Assembly: GCF_029537735.1 (NCBI RefSeq)
Contig: NZ_JARPUQ010000001.1
Location: 1,274,696 to 1,338,695, forward strand
Direction of reading: 5' to 3'
Source of the DNA: Robiginitalea aestuariiviva
GTDB lineage: Bacteria > Bacteroidota > Bacteroidia > Flavobacteriales > Flavobacteriaceae
Length of the DNA: 64,000 nt
Shown here piece by piece: positions 1 through 8,514 of the stretch (position 1 is the first letter of the stretch; each line of letters starts with the position of its first letter). Position numbers and translations under genes: made by a program. The notes beneath the pieces were generated by a model. It did not search any database. It worked only from the letters and a program-made list of their open reading frames with translations, and was not told the DNA's origin.

Positions 1-1124
1 CCGATCAGGAATAGGGTATAGGTCCACCGCAACAACTTGTACTTGCGGTTCAGCACCAACCCCAGGAAATACAGGTCCTTGGTGAGGGTGTCGTACAGGT
101 ATTGCTTGTCTTTGATAAGTTCCTGCATGGCCCATTCGTACTCCTCCAGTTTCATTTTGTGGAAATTCCCGAAGAACAGAAGGTTTACCTTGCGCTGGGC
201 CACATCTTCCTTGGTGAATTCCCCGCTGGTGATGTTGGGCCGGGTGGCCAGGATGGACAGGGTCATGGACCCGATGCTGAAGGCGATAAAAATCAGCGTA
301 GGGACAATCAGGTAATCGTTGGACGGGTTGTCCAGTTTAGGGATGAGGTTGGCAATCACCAGGGAGATGATGATGGCGTTTACCGATAGCAGGATGTTCG
401 CCTTGGTGTCCGCAATATCGCTTAATTTCAAATGGTTCCGCATCGAAACGCGGTACATGGTCTGTATGCCCCGCTCCGGGCTTTCGGCCTTAAGCTGGGC
501 TTTGAGCGCTTCTTTCTTGGCGATTTTTTTGCGTTTTTTTCCCTCTTTCAACAGGTGGGCCACATTTTTGTCTTTGCCCGGTTGCCAGTGTTCCTGGGCG
601 TAAGCGGTGTAGTAGTGGTGCTCGGTGCGGAACATCTGGATATTGGCTTCCCGCCAGGTTTCCGGAGTGTAGGTAGCTACCCCCAGTTGCTCTAATTCCT
701 CCCGCAGCAATTCGGATATTTCCGGGTAGTCTTCCTGCCCCAGGTGGGCCGCATCGGCATCCCGGATAATTTCTTCCGCAAGGTCCCGCGGCTGGTGGTA
801 GCGCTGGGTGGCCATAATCAGGTCGCAGACCCGATCGATACGCTCCGGGCTAAGCTTCTGGCCGGAGAGGAAATCCCGGGCGATGTCGCAACTGGATGCC
901 TCGTGCTTCTCACACCCCCGGGTATACCCGGTATCGTGCAGCCAGGCGGCCAGCAGCAGGGCCTCTGCATCCCCGGGCCCGGGGTCGTGATGCGCTAGCA
1001 ATTCTTTCGTACCTTGCACTACCCGCTGGGTATGCCTGAGGTTGTGGTATAGAAATCGCGGGTCCAGTTGCTCCGAAAGCACTTGGCTGGCAAAGGTTTC
1101 GGTGGCTTCCAGCAGTTTACTCAT
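1..1124 (-). CDS. HD phosphohydrolase domain fused to PycTM-type (DUF5706) membrane domain, partial
   Basis: I translated this gene from the reverse strand; it runs off the left edge and lacks its last residues. The start is ATG at 1122-1124 (MSKLLEATETF). The N-terminal ~200 residues form an HD domain: H27/H31-type histidines in LYHNLRHT, the metal pair in AAWLHDTGYTRG, then RDADAAHLG. A basic linker rich in K and E (GKKRKKIAKKEALKAQ) leads to a domain with the signature NHLKLSDIADTKANILLSVN and two hydrophobic helices, then NLLFFGNFHKMKLEEYEW and a YFLGLVLNRKYKLLRW end. That second part matches the PycTM/DUF5706 family, known from Pycsar effectors that respond to cyclic pyrimidine nucleotides. 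HD-PycTM fusions are frequent in Bacteroidetes. No pyrimidine cyclase is visible here, so a Pycsar defence role is not shown; nucleotide hydrolysis is possible. It is divergent from the next gene with only 12 bases between starts. Confidence 0.85.
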   Translation of the reverse strand, partial: MSKLLEATETFASQVLSEQLDPRFLYHNLRHTQRVVQGTKELLAHHDPGPGDAEALLLAAWLHDTGYTRGCEKHEASSCDIARDFLSGQKLSPERIDRVCDLIMATQRYHQPRDLAEEIIRDADAAHLGQEDYPEISELLREELEQLGVATYTPETWREANIQMFRTEHHYYTAYAQEHWQPGKDKNVAHLLKEGKKRKKIAKKEALKAQLKAESPERGIQTMYRVSMRNHLKLSDIADTKANILLSVNAIIISLVIANLIPKLDNPSNDYLIVPTLIFIAFSIGSMTLSILATRPNITSGEFTKEDVAQRKVNLLFFGNFHKMKLEEYEWAMQELIKDKQYLYDTLTKDLYFLGLVLNRKYKLLRWTYTLFLI

Positions 1125-1136
1125 GCGTCTTAGGAA

Positions 1137-4100
1137 TTGGACTTACAAAGTACGAAAAATATAGCCGTTTCGCCCCTGGCCGGGTGGCTGGCGGTATGGG
1201 TTTTCGCCCTGTTACTGCTGCTGCAATCTGCCTGTGCCACCTATGCCCCCAAGATAGCCGACACTCCTTATGAAATACCCCTGGATTCGGCCAGTGTGGC
1301 GCATACCTTCTATCTGATCGGAGATGCCGGATATTCGCCCGTAGGCGGGATGAACCCTGTCCTGCAGCGATTCCGCGACCGCCTGAGCACCGCCCCGGTA
1401 AACAGCACGGCCCTCTTCCTGGGGGACAACATCTACCCTAAAGGCCTGCCCGAACCCGGGGAGAAGGACTACCCCGAGGCCGAAAGCCACCTGAAGGCCC
1501 AGCTGAAGACCCTGGAGCACTTTCCCGGGAGGCCCCTGTTCATCCCGGGTAACCACGACTGGTATAACGGCGGGCTGGAGGGCCTGAAACGGCAGGAACG
1601 CTATGTGGAAAAATACCTGGACCAGAAAGACGTGTTCCTCCCGGAGGACGGTTGTCCGCTGGAGGTGGAACAGCTGGGGGATTCCCTGGTGCTGATTCTC
1701 CTGGATACGGAATGGTACCTCACCAATTGGGACCGCAAGCCGGCCATTAACGACGATTGCCCCATCAAAAGCCGGGAGGCCTTCTGGAACGAATTGGGGA
1801 GTGAGATCAAAGAGCACGCGGGCAAGACCATTGTATTGGCCGCCCACCACCCCAGTATGACCTACGGGGAGCACGGGGGGCAGTTTACCCTCAGACAGCA
1901 GATATACCCGGCAGGGGAAGGCCTGCCCCTGCCCGTGCTGGGCACCCTGGCAAACCTTTTTCGAAAAACAGCAGGGGTCTCCCAGGAAGACCTGTTCCAC
2001 AAACGGTACCGGCAATTGCGTACCCGTTTGCTCACCCTGGCGCAGTTTGGGGAGCGGGTGATCCTGGCTTCGGGCCACGAGCACACGTTACAGTATATCG
2101 TGGAGAACGGGATTCCCCAGATTGTGAGTGGGGCCGGAGCCAAGAAAGGAGCAACCCGTTTACTGGGAGGCAGCCGGTTCTCCACGGGCCACAGGGGTTA
2201 TGCGGTACTGGAGGTACTGGAAAACGGGGCTTCGCGTGTGCGTTTCTACGGGGTGGACGATATGGGGGTGGAATCCCTGCTCTATGCCACTGCGGTACAC
2301 CCCGCCCCCGATACTTCCCCGGCTTTTGGGGAAACCCGGGACTTTCCGCCCGCCACACGTGCTTCAGTCTACACCCGGCAGGAGGTAGACAAAAGCGGCT
2401 GGCATAAATTCCTCTGGGGGGAGCGGTACCGGGAGGCCTACGGGACAGAGGTGACTGTGCCCACGGTGCTGCTGGATACCCTGTACGGCGGGGTGGTGCC
2501 CGTGCGAAAAGGCGGTGGCCAGCAATCCAAATCCCTGCGCCTGCGGCACGCCAGCGGGCGGGAATACGTGATGCGGGCCATGCGGAAACAGGCCGAACAA
2601 AACCTGCAGGCCATGGCCTTCCAGGACCAGTATGTGATGGGTACCCTGAACGAAACCGCCCTGGTTTCCCTGCTGGAGGACCTGTACACCGGGGCCCATC
2701 CCTTTGCCCCGTATGCCCTGACCCCCCTGCTGGATACCCTGGGGCTGTACCATACCAACCCCCGCCTGGTCTACATCCCCAAGCAACCGGCCCTGGGGTC
2801 GTATAATGCGGATTTCGGGGACGAGTTGTATATGCTCGAGGAACACCCTTCGAAAGGGCACGAGCATCTGGCCAGTTTTGGGTATGCCCCGGATATTGAG
2901 AGCACCTCCGACCTGTTGGAAAACCTCAGAAAAGACGAAAAGTACCGGGTCGATACCGGGTTGTTTATCCGGGCCCGCCTCTTCGATATGCTGATCGGCG
3001 ACTGGGATCGCCACCAGGACCAGTGGCGGTGGGCCGAATTTGAGCAGGGAGATACCGTGGTTTACCGACCCATCCCCAGGGACAGGGACCAGGTCTTCTC
3101 CATCATGGGGGATGGCCTGGTGGGTGGTTTTCTGACCCGTACCGTCCCGGCCGTTAAAAAAATGGAGGGCTTTGGCCCCAGGGTCCGGAACATCCGGACC
3201 TTTAATACCAACCCCTTCCCCCTGGATATGGCCCTGCTGAACCAGACCACCCTGGAGGAGTGGCTTCGCGAGGCCCGCTGGATCCGCAGCCGGATAGACG
3301 CAGGGGTGGTGGAGGCGGCCTTCAGCGGGTTTCCCCAGCAAGTGCGCGGCCCGGTTACCGATGGCCTGGCCAAAACGCTACTGGCCCGCCTGGAAACCCT
3401 GGAAACCATGGCTACAGATTATTACAAGGCCTTGCAGCGTTATGTGGTGGTACAGGGGACGGACAAGGACGATTGGTTTGAACTCAAAGGGGTGGGGGAC
3501 AACCAGGTTTCCATAACCGGATACCGCAACATTGGAGGGGAAAAGCGCAAGCGTTTCTTCCACAAGGTTTTTGACCCGCAACAGACCCGGGAGGTCTGGG
3601 TATACGGCCTGGACGACAAGGATCGGTTTGAAGTGGACCTGCCCCGGGGAAACCGCATCCGTATCCGGATCATCGGGGGGCTGGGCAAGGATCGCTATGA
3701 GGTGAAGGGCGGAAAAAAGGTCAGCATTTACGATTACGCCTCCAAGACCTCCGAAGTACCTTTAAAACAGGGTGGTCGCCTTCGCTTTACCGATAATTAC
3801 GAAGTAAATACCTTCCAGCCGCTAAAGCTCGGCTCCTATAGCAACCAGCTACTGCCCACCCCTGGCTATAACCCGGACGACGGCTTCCGGATGGGGCTAT
3901 CGTACACCCACACCCGCTACGGTTTCCGCCGCAACCCCTATACCTCCCAATACCAGTGGAACGGGGCCTATTATTTTGCCACCAGCGGGTTCGACCTTAA
4001 TTTCTCCGCCGAGTTTGCCGGGGTTTCAGGACCCTGGAACATGTTGCTGCGCACCCGCTATACCAGCCCGAATTACAGCCGGAATTTCTTTGGGATCGGC

Positions 4101-4877
4101 AATGAAACCCCGAATCCCGAAGATGCCCTGGGGATGGATTACAACCGGGTTCGCCTGCGCACCCTGGAATTTGCCCCGGCCCTGGTCTGGCGCGGCCCCC
4201 TGGGCGGAAACCTGCGCCTGGGCCTGGATTACCAGTACGTGACCGTGGAAGAAACGCAAGGGCGTTTTGTCAACACCTTTTATCAGGCTAACGGGTCGGA
4301 AAGCACCACCGAATACCTGGGGGCCCATGCCGCTTACCGTTATGAAAATACGGACAACCCGGCTTTCCCCACCCTGGGGATGTCCGTGGGGCTGGATGCC
4401 GGGTACCGGCAGCGCAGGACCGATCCGGGCCAGCACTTCGGCTATGTGGCCCCCACCCTTTCCCTGGACCACCGACTGATTCCGTCCGGTAACCTGGTAT
4501 TGGCCACGCGTTGGAAAGCCCATTGGAATCTGGGCAACGGGTATGCCTTTTTCCAGGCTGCGCAAATCGGGGCCAGCGACGGGCCAAGAAGCTACCGTAA
4601 CCAACGTTTTTCCGGAAAATCGGCCTATTATCAGGTCACGGACCTGAGGTACCAGTTCGGGCGGGTGCGCACCGGGGTGGTGCCTCTGTCCCTGGGGCTT
4701 TTTGCCGGATATGATTATGGAAGGGTCTGGTCCCCGGGCCTGCCGTCTTCCCGCTGGCACACCTCCTATGGGGGCGGGGTGTTCCTGAACGGCCTGGACC
4801 TGGCCACCGCCCGCCTGGACTGCTTTACGGGGGCCGAAGGGGTTCGGGTTTCCTTTGGGCTGGGCTTTACTTTCTAG
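1137..4877 (+). CDS. Calcineurin-like phosphoesterase / kinase-like domain / outer-membrane barrel fusion
   Basis: 1,246 residues in three parts. After a hydrophobic signal ending in a lipobox-like LQSAC (Cys33), residues ~55-380 carry metallophosphoesterase motifs: GDAGYSP, LGDNIYPKG, GNHDWYNGG, AHHPSMTYG and GHEHTLQY. Residues ~440-660 are not phosphatase. They hold a glycine-rich stretch RKGGGQQSKSLRLR followed by YVMRAMRK, a hinge-like ELYMLEEHP, then MLIGDWDRHQDQW and IPRDRDQVF, which look like an atypical kinase N-lobe, hinge, catalytic loop and metal loop (my inference). From ~900 to the end, alternating strands ending in VSFGLGFTF indicate a BamA/surface-antigen-like barrel with the usual terminal Phe. 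The start is TTG at 1137; an in-frame stop lies at 1131 and no ATG or GTG precedes the signal peptide, so the exact start is uncertain. The 3' end overlaps the convergent neighbour by 11 bases. Confidence 0.85.
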   Translation: MDLQSTKNIAVSPLAGWLAVWVFALLLLLQSACATYAPKIADTPYEIPLDSASVAHTFYLIGDAGYSPVGGMNPVLQRFRDRLSTAPVNSTALFLGDNIYPKGLPEPGEKDYPEAESHLKAQLKTLEHFPGRPLFIPGNHDWYNGGLEGLKRQERYVEKYLDQKDVFLPEDGCPLEVEQLGDSLVLILLDTEWYLTNWDRKPAINDDCPIKSREAFWNELGSEIKEHAGKTIVLAAHHPSMTYGEHGGQFTLRQQIYPAGEGLPLPVLGTLANLFRKTAGVSQEDLFHKRYRQLRTRLLTLAQFGERVILASGHEHTLQYIVENGIPQIVSGAGAKKGATRLLGGSRFSTGHRGYAVLEVLENGASRVRFYGVDDMGVESLLYATAVHPAPDTSPAFGETRDFPPATRASVYTRQEVDKSGWHKFLWGERYREAYGTEVTVPTVLLDTLYGGVVPVRKGGGQQSKSLRLRHASGREYVMRAMRKQAEQNLQAMAFQDQYVMGTLNETALVSLLEDLYTGAHPFAPYALTPLLDTLGLYHTNPRLVYIPKQPALGSYNADFGDELYMLEEHPSKGHEHLASFGYAPDIESTSDLLENLRKDEKYRVDTGLFIRARLFDMLIGDWDRHQDQWRWAEFEQGDTVVYRPIPRDRDQVFSIMGDGLVGGFLTRTVPAVKKMEGFGPRVRNIRTFNTNPFPLDMALLNQTTLEEWLREARWIRSRIDAGVVEAAFSGFPQQVRGPVTDGLAKTLLARLETLETMATDYYKALQRYVVVQGTDKDDWFELKGVGDNQVSITGYRNIGGEKRKRFFHKVFDPQQTREVWVYGLDDKDRFEVDLPRGNRIRIRIIGGLGKDRYEVKGGKKVSIYDYASKTSEVPLKQGGRLRFTDNYEVNTFQPLKLGSYSNQLLPTPGYNPDDGFRMGLSYTHTRYGFRRNPYTSQYQWNGAYYFATSGFDLNFSAEFAGVSGPWNMLLRTRYTSPNYSRNFFGIGNETPNPEDALGMDYNRVRLRTLEFAPALVWRGPLGGNLRLGLDYQYVTVEETQGRFVNTFYQANGSESTTEYLGAHAAYRYENTDNPAFPTLGMSVGLDAGYRQRRTDPGQHFGYVAPTLSLDHRLIPSGNLVLATRWKAHWNLGNGYAFFQAAQIGASDGPRSYRNQRFSGKSAYYQVTDLRYQFGRVRTGVVPLSLGLFAGYDYGRVWSPGLPSSRWHTSYGGGVFLNGLDLATARLDCFTGAEGVRVSFGLGFTF

Positions 4878-5730
4878 TCCGGGGCAGGGGGTACCGATAG
4901 AGGTTGCCCCCATGCCCGCCATTTTTCTCATCGGCCAGGTAGAGTAGGGTATCCGAGGCAAAACAGATGCTTTCCAATTGGGCCCGCGTACCCAGGTCTA
5001 TTTGCCGGATGGGGCCATTGAAACCGGTTTCCCCGAAACCTTCCAAAACCCATAGCGTACCGTAGCCCAGCATTACCAGGCAGGATCCGTCCGGGGAAAG
5101 GGCCGCATCGGTTACCTGGCATGCCCCGCGTTGGCTGCAGGTCTGCAGGGTGGCCACCCGTTGGGCCAGATAGGTGCCTGGCTGGTCCGGCAGGCGGTAT
5201 ACATGGGTAGTGCCCGGAAAGGGTTCTGCCCGGTTCTTGGTAAACAGGTAGAGGTAACCGTTGGAATGTACCATGGCCTCCGCATCAAAATTCCGCTGGT
5301 CCTTCGATGGGGGGAAGGCCTGTTGGTCCGGGTAGGCAAACCGGATGGTTTGTGAAGGGATCTTGTCCCCTTTTTCCATGCGCGGATCCGGTAAGAGGTA
5401 AATCTTCAGGTCTTTGCGGGTATTCGCATTGTTGCCGATATCCCCTACATACAGCCGCCCTTCCGGCCCGTGGGTAAGGGCCTCCCAGTCCCGGTTTTTT
5501 GCGTCCTTTACCTCAAATTCCCGCAGCAGGCGGCCCAGGGTATCCACCTCCCGGATTACGTCCGGGTTGCCGCTGTCTTCCACCACCCAGAAGGAGCCAG
5601 GGCTCAGGGTAACCATCCCGGAACATTCATTCACGCCCCGAGGCAGGTTGGCAACCTTATGCAATTGTCCGTACTGGGAACAGCTGCAAAACACAAGTAA
5701 GAGGAAGGCAAACAGGCTTTTCTGCATCAT
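4867..5730 (-). CDS. SdiA-regulated/phytase-like beta-propeller lipoprotein
   Basis: About 287 residues from MMQKSLFAF; an ATG nine bases upstream (5739) is also possible. The N terminus is a lipoprotein signal with the cysteine in VFCSCSQ. The body has propeller-like repeats: ECSGMVTLSPGSFWVVEDSG, REVDTLGRLLREFEV, DWEALTHGPEGRLYVGDIG, NFDAEAMVHSNGYLYLFTKN, VTDAALSPDGSCLVMLGYG and LESICFASDTLLYLADEKNG. DWEALT/YVGDIGNN and the EA motif are typical of the SdiA-regulated/esterase-like-phytase propeller group. No catalytic residues could be assigned; a role in binding or hydrolysis at the cell surface is inferred. The gene stands alone, overlapping the end of the phosphoesterase gene tail to tail. 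Confidence 0.7.
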   Translation of the reverse strand: MMQKSLFAFLLLVFCSCSQYGQLHKVANLPRGVNECSGMVTLSPGSFWVVEDSGNPDVIREVDTLGRLLREFEVKDAKNRDWEALTHGPEGRLYVGDIGNNANTRKDLKIYLLPDPRMEKGDKIPSQTIRFAYPDQQAFPPSKDQRNFDAEAMVHSNGYLYLFTKNRAEPFPGTTHVYRLPDQPGTYLAQRVATLQTCSQRGACQVTDAALSPDGSCLVMLGYGTLWVLEGFGETGFNGPIRQIDLGTRAQLESICFASDTLLYLADEKNGGHGGNLYRYPLPRTRK

Positions 5731-5873
5731 GGGTAACATGGGGTGGCTGGAGGCTTAAAAATACGGCTTTTATACCGTCCTGTGCCAGGTGGGGAGCCGC
5801 CTGGCCGGAATTCCCCCGCAGTTTGGGAATAATCCAATATATTTAGGATCGAAACAAACCAAAACCATCCAAA

Positions 5874-7526
5874 ATGATCGGAATCTTATCCTTTGTAGGA
5901 TTTACGCTACTGGTTGCTGTCATCTCCTACCTGGCCACCCGGAAAACCAATGAGTCCACTTCGGACGGCTATTTTCTGGGGGGCAGGAGCCTCACCGCCG
6001 GGGTCATTGCCGGCTCCCTGCTGCTGACCAACCTCTCTACCGAACAAATTGTGGGCCTGAACGGCAGTGCCTACCGGGACGGTCTTTCCGTTATGGCCTG
6101 GGAAACCCTGGCCGCCATCACCATGGTGCTGACGGCGGTGTTCCTGTTGCCCCGCTACCTGAAGGGCGGCCTGACTACCGTACCTCAGTTCCTGGCCAAG
6201 CGTTTTGACGTGACCACCAAAACCATTACCTCTGCTCTTTTCCTGACCGGTTATGTGGTGGTGTTGCTTCCGGTAATCCTGTATTCGGGTTCCGTGGCCA
6301 TAAGCGGCATGTTCGATATACCTACCCTGCTGGGAGTTTCCGAAAGCTCCGCCATTGTAATCTGCATTTGGGGCATCGGGATTGTGGGGTCCATCTATGC
6401 GGTTTTCGGCGGGCTGAAAGCCGTAGCTGTATCCGATAGTGTAAACGCCGTGGGGCTGCTTATAGGCGGGTTGCTGATCCCCGTTTTCGGGCTTATGGCC
6501 ATTGGGGACGGCAGCGTCTTTTCCGGCCTGGATACGCTCATGGCCGCCAATCCGGAGCGCTTCGATTCCACGGGGGAATCCTGGCAGGAAGTTCCCTTTA
6601 TGACCATTTTTACCGGGATGATGCTGGTACAGCTCTTTTACTGGGGTACCAACCAGCAGATCATACAGCGCGCCCTCGGCGCCAAGAACCTGGCCGAAGG
6701 GCAAAAGGGCCTGCTGCTTGCCGCCTTCGTAAAGATCCTCGGGCCCATTATCCTGGTGTTGCCAGGCATGATTGCCTACCATTATTTTGAGGGCGGCCTG
6801 GCCTCCAGCAACATGGCCTACCCGGAGCTGGTGCGGGCGGTATTGCCCACCACCCTGGTCGGGTTTTTTGCAGCTGTGCTTTTCGGGGCTATTCTGAGTT
6901 CCTTCAACAGCGTGCTCAACTCTTCGGTTACCCTCTTCGGAATCGACATCTACAAGCAGCATATCAATAAGGAAGCTTCTGAAGCTACCACAGTAAAATA
7001 CGGCAAGGTATTCGGGGTGATCCTGGCCCTGGCCGCTATGCTCGTGGCCCCTATCATCGAAAAAGCCGGGAGTATTTTTGCCTACCTACAGGAGGTTAAC
7101 GGGATTTACAACATCCCCATCCTCACCATCATCGTGGTGGGGTACCTCACCAAACGGGTACCGGCCATTGCGGCCAAAATTGCCATCTTCCTGGGTTCCG
7201 GGTTGTATATCGTCAGCCAGTTCTTTATTGGCCCCAACCGGGTGGAAGCGGCCCTGGAGGCCGCCCGCAACGCGGGGATTACCGACGAAGTCATGCTGCG
7301 GCAGGTAGAGGCCGACGCCTATCCGCACTACCTCCATATCATGGCCATCCTCTTCCTGCTCAATGTGGGCATCATGCTGCTGATCGGGAAATTCCGGCCC
7401 AAGGCAGACCCTTATGTGCTGGAATACACCCAACAGGTGGACATTACGCCCTACAAACATGTGAAACGGGTAGGGATTGCCATCGTTTTAATCGTGGTAC
7501 TGATCTACATCCTCTTCGCCAAATAA
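5874..7526 (+). CDS. Sodium:solute symporter (SSS/SLC5 family)
   Basis: 550 residues with roughly 13-14 hydrophobic segments, the usual size of the solute:sodium symporter family. Family features are DGYFLGGRSLTAGVIAGSLL near the start, SLLLTNLSTEQIVGLNGSAY in the first core helix and GAILSSFNSVLNSSVTLFGI in the later helices. This subgroup in Bacteroidetes is generally thought to import sugars or similar solutes with Na+, but the substrate cannot be read from the sequence. It is a single-gene unit starting at ATG 5874. A TATATTTA at 5838-5845 is a weak -7 candidate, and a strong hairpin terminator follows at once. It lies end to end with the FG-GAP/haloperoxidase operon, not inside it. Confidence 0.88.
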   Translation: MIGILSFVGFTLLVAVISYLATRKTNESTSDGYFLGGRSLTAGVIAGSLLLTNLSTEQIVGLNGSAYRDGLSVMAWETLAAITMVLTAVFLLPRYLKGGLTTVPQFLAKRFDVTTKTITSALFLTGYVVVLLPVILYSGSVAISGMFDIPTLLGVSESSAIVICIWGIGIVGSIYAVFGGLKAVAVSDSVNAVGLLIGGLLIPVFGLMAIGDGSVFSGLDTLMAANPERFDSTGESWQEVPFMTIFTGMMLVQLFYWGTNQQIIQRALGAKNLAEGQKGLLLAAFVKILGPIILVLPGMIAYHYFEGGLASSNMAYPELVRAVLPTTLVGFFAAVLFGAILSSFNSVLNSSVTLFGIDIYKQHINKEASEATTVKYGKVFGVILALAAMLVAPIIEKAGSIFAYLQEVNGIYNIPILTIIVVGYLTKRVPAIAAKIAIFLGSGLYIVSQFFIGPNRVEAALEAARNAGITDEVMLRQVEADAYPHYLHIMAILFLLNVGIMLLIGKFRPKADPYVLEYTQQVDITPYKHVKRVGIAIVLIVVLIYILFAK

Positions 7527-7559
7527 AAAAAGCCCCGGAAACGGGGCTTCTTTTTTTTA
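7525..7559. terminator. Bidirectional rho-independent terminator
   Basis: AGCCCCG-GAAA-CGGGGCT forms a perfect 7-bp GC-rich stem with a GAAA tetraloop at 7531-7548, flanked by an A-run on the left and a T-run on the right. It can stop the symporter transcript rightward and the long minus-strand operon ending at 7570 leftward. Confidence 0.9.
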
Positions 7560-7569
7560 GGGAATCTGG

Positions 7570-8472
7570 TTATTCCGATTCCACAATCGGGAGGTAGATT
7601 TCTGCCTTCCAACGGAGGGCATCCCCGCCCAGGGTAGGGTTGTTGAAGAAGACTTCCACCGGGGTGGGGTCTACCGGGATGTTGTGCTCCCGGGCGTAAT
7701 CCAGCAGGGCATACCAGGCCCGGTCAGAGGTAATGTAATTCCCATTGTATTCGGCCTTCAGGGCCCGCTCCGGGAAAATCCGTTTGTACTGAACATCCGG
7801 GTGCTGGGGCAGGCGGTCCGACCGCACTATGGGGAAACAAAAATTAAAATCCAGACTGTCCTTCTGCTGGTCCCATTGGTTTACCACAATCATAGGCGGG
7901 CCGTTCAGGGTAACCTGGTTCTGCATCAGCAGTTCCGTCAGCAGCATGTAGTTGTCCATCATCCCTCCGGCTTTGCCATGCTGGGAGGTTTTCAGGTTTA
8001 CATAGGCATAAAAGGTGCTGGGCAGTTCTGCTTCCCCAACGATGCTGACGTTAAACAAGTCCAGGTGGGCATTGAGCTCTTCGGCAAAGGTGCGCACCAT
8101 GCGCCGGCTCTGGCGTTCCACCAGGGAATTTCCAAAAAGGACATCCCATTTGTTGCCCAGGCTGTGGTCCCGGTCCCTGACCTTGACGATCACCTGGGAG
8201 GTTTCGGCGTCAATGGGATTGATTTCCCATTGGTAGGAATGCACGGAATCCCCCACCATGACCTCTTCCTGCAGATGACGCAGGTCTTCCTGGGAAATGG
8301 CGGAACCCGGAACGCCGTTTTCCTTGTGCCAGATCTTAACAGACTGATTAATGGTTCCAGGAATGGTATCTGCGGTAAAGCGTACCATGTAGTCGTAGGG
8401 GTAGATGAAAAAGTAGCCGACGGCTGCCATGAGGGCTATCGCCAGCACGATCCATACGGTTTTTTTCAACAT
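7570..8472 (-). CDS. Membrane-anchored GyrI-like effector-binding domain protein
   Basis: 300 residues. One N-terminal helix (TVWIVLAIALMAAVGYFFI) has no lipobox, so the rest probably faces the periplasm. Residues ~25-150 look like a degenerate SRPBCC/START-type fold, common before GyrI domains in this phylum, but I am unsure of this. The C-terminal half (from ~160) has features of the GyrI-like/AraC effector-binding family: GPPMIVVNQWD, an ALKAEYNGNY strand, RAWYALLDYAREHNIPV, and a closing AEIYLPIVE strand. These domains bind small hydrophobic or amphipathic molecules. It lies 42 bases downstream of the haloperoxidase-like gene with no terminator between, so it is probably the last gene of that operon. 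Confidence 0.65.
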   Translation of the reverse strand: MLKKTVWIVLAIALMAAVGYFFIYPYDYMVRFTADTIPGTINQSVKIWHKENGVPGSAISQEDLRHLQEEVMVGDSVHSYQWEINPIDAETSQVIVKVRDRDHSLGNKWDVLFGNSLVERQSRRMVRTFAEELNAHLDLFNVSIVGEAELPSTFYAYVNLKTSQHGKAGGMMDNYMLLTELLMQNQVTLNGPPMIVVNQWDQQKDSLDFNFCFPIVRSDRLPQHPDVQYKRIFPERALKAEYNGNYITSDRAWYALLDYAREHNIPVDPTPVEVFFNNPTLGGDALRWKAEIYLPIVESE

Positions 8473-8514
8473 AGTTAGAATCGATTTAGGATGATACTCA
8501 GATAAGGTTCGGGA

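Noticed and set aside
1-4877. Complete Pycsar defence system
   Set aside because: Only a PycTM-like domain is present. No cyclase is visible and the neighbour is a metallophosphoesterase surface protein.
5838-5845. TATATTTA as promoter of the symporter gene
   Set aside because: The only TTTG upstream (5822) is 12 bases away, too close for the usual spacing; kept only as a remark.
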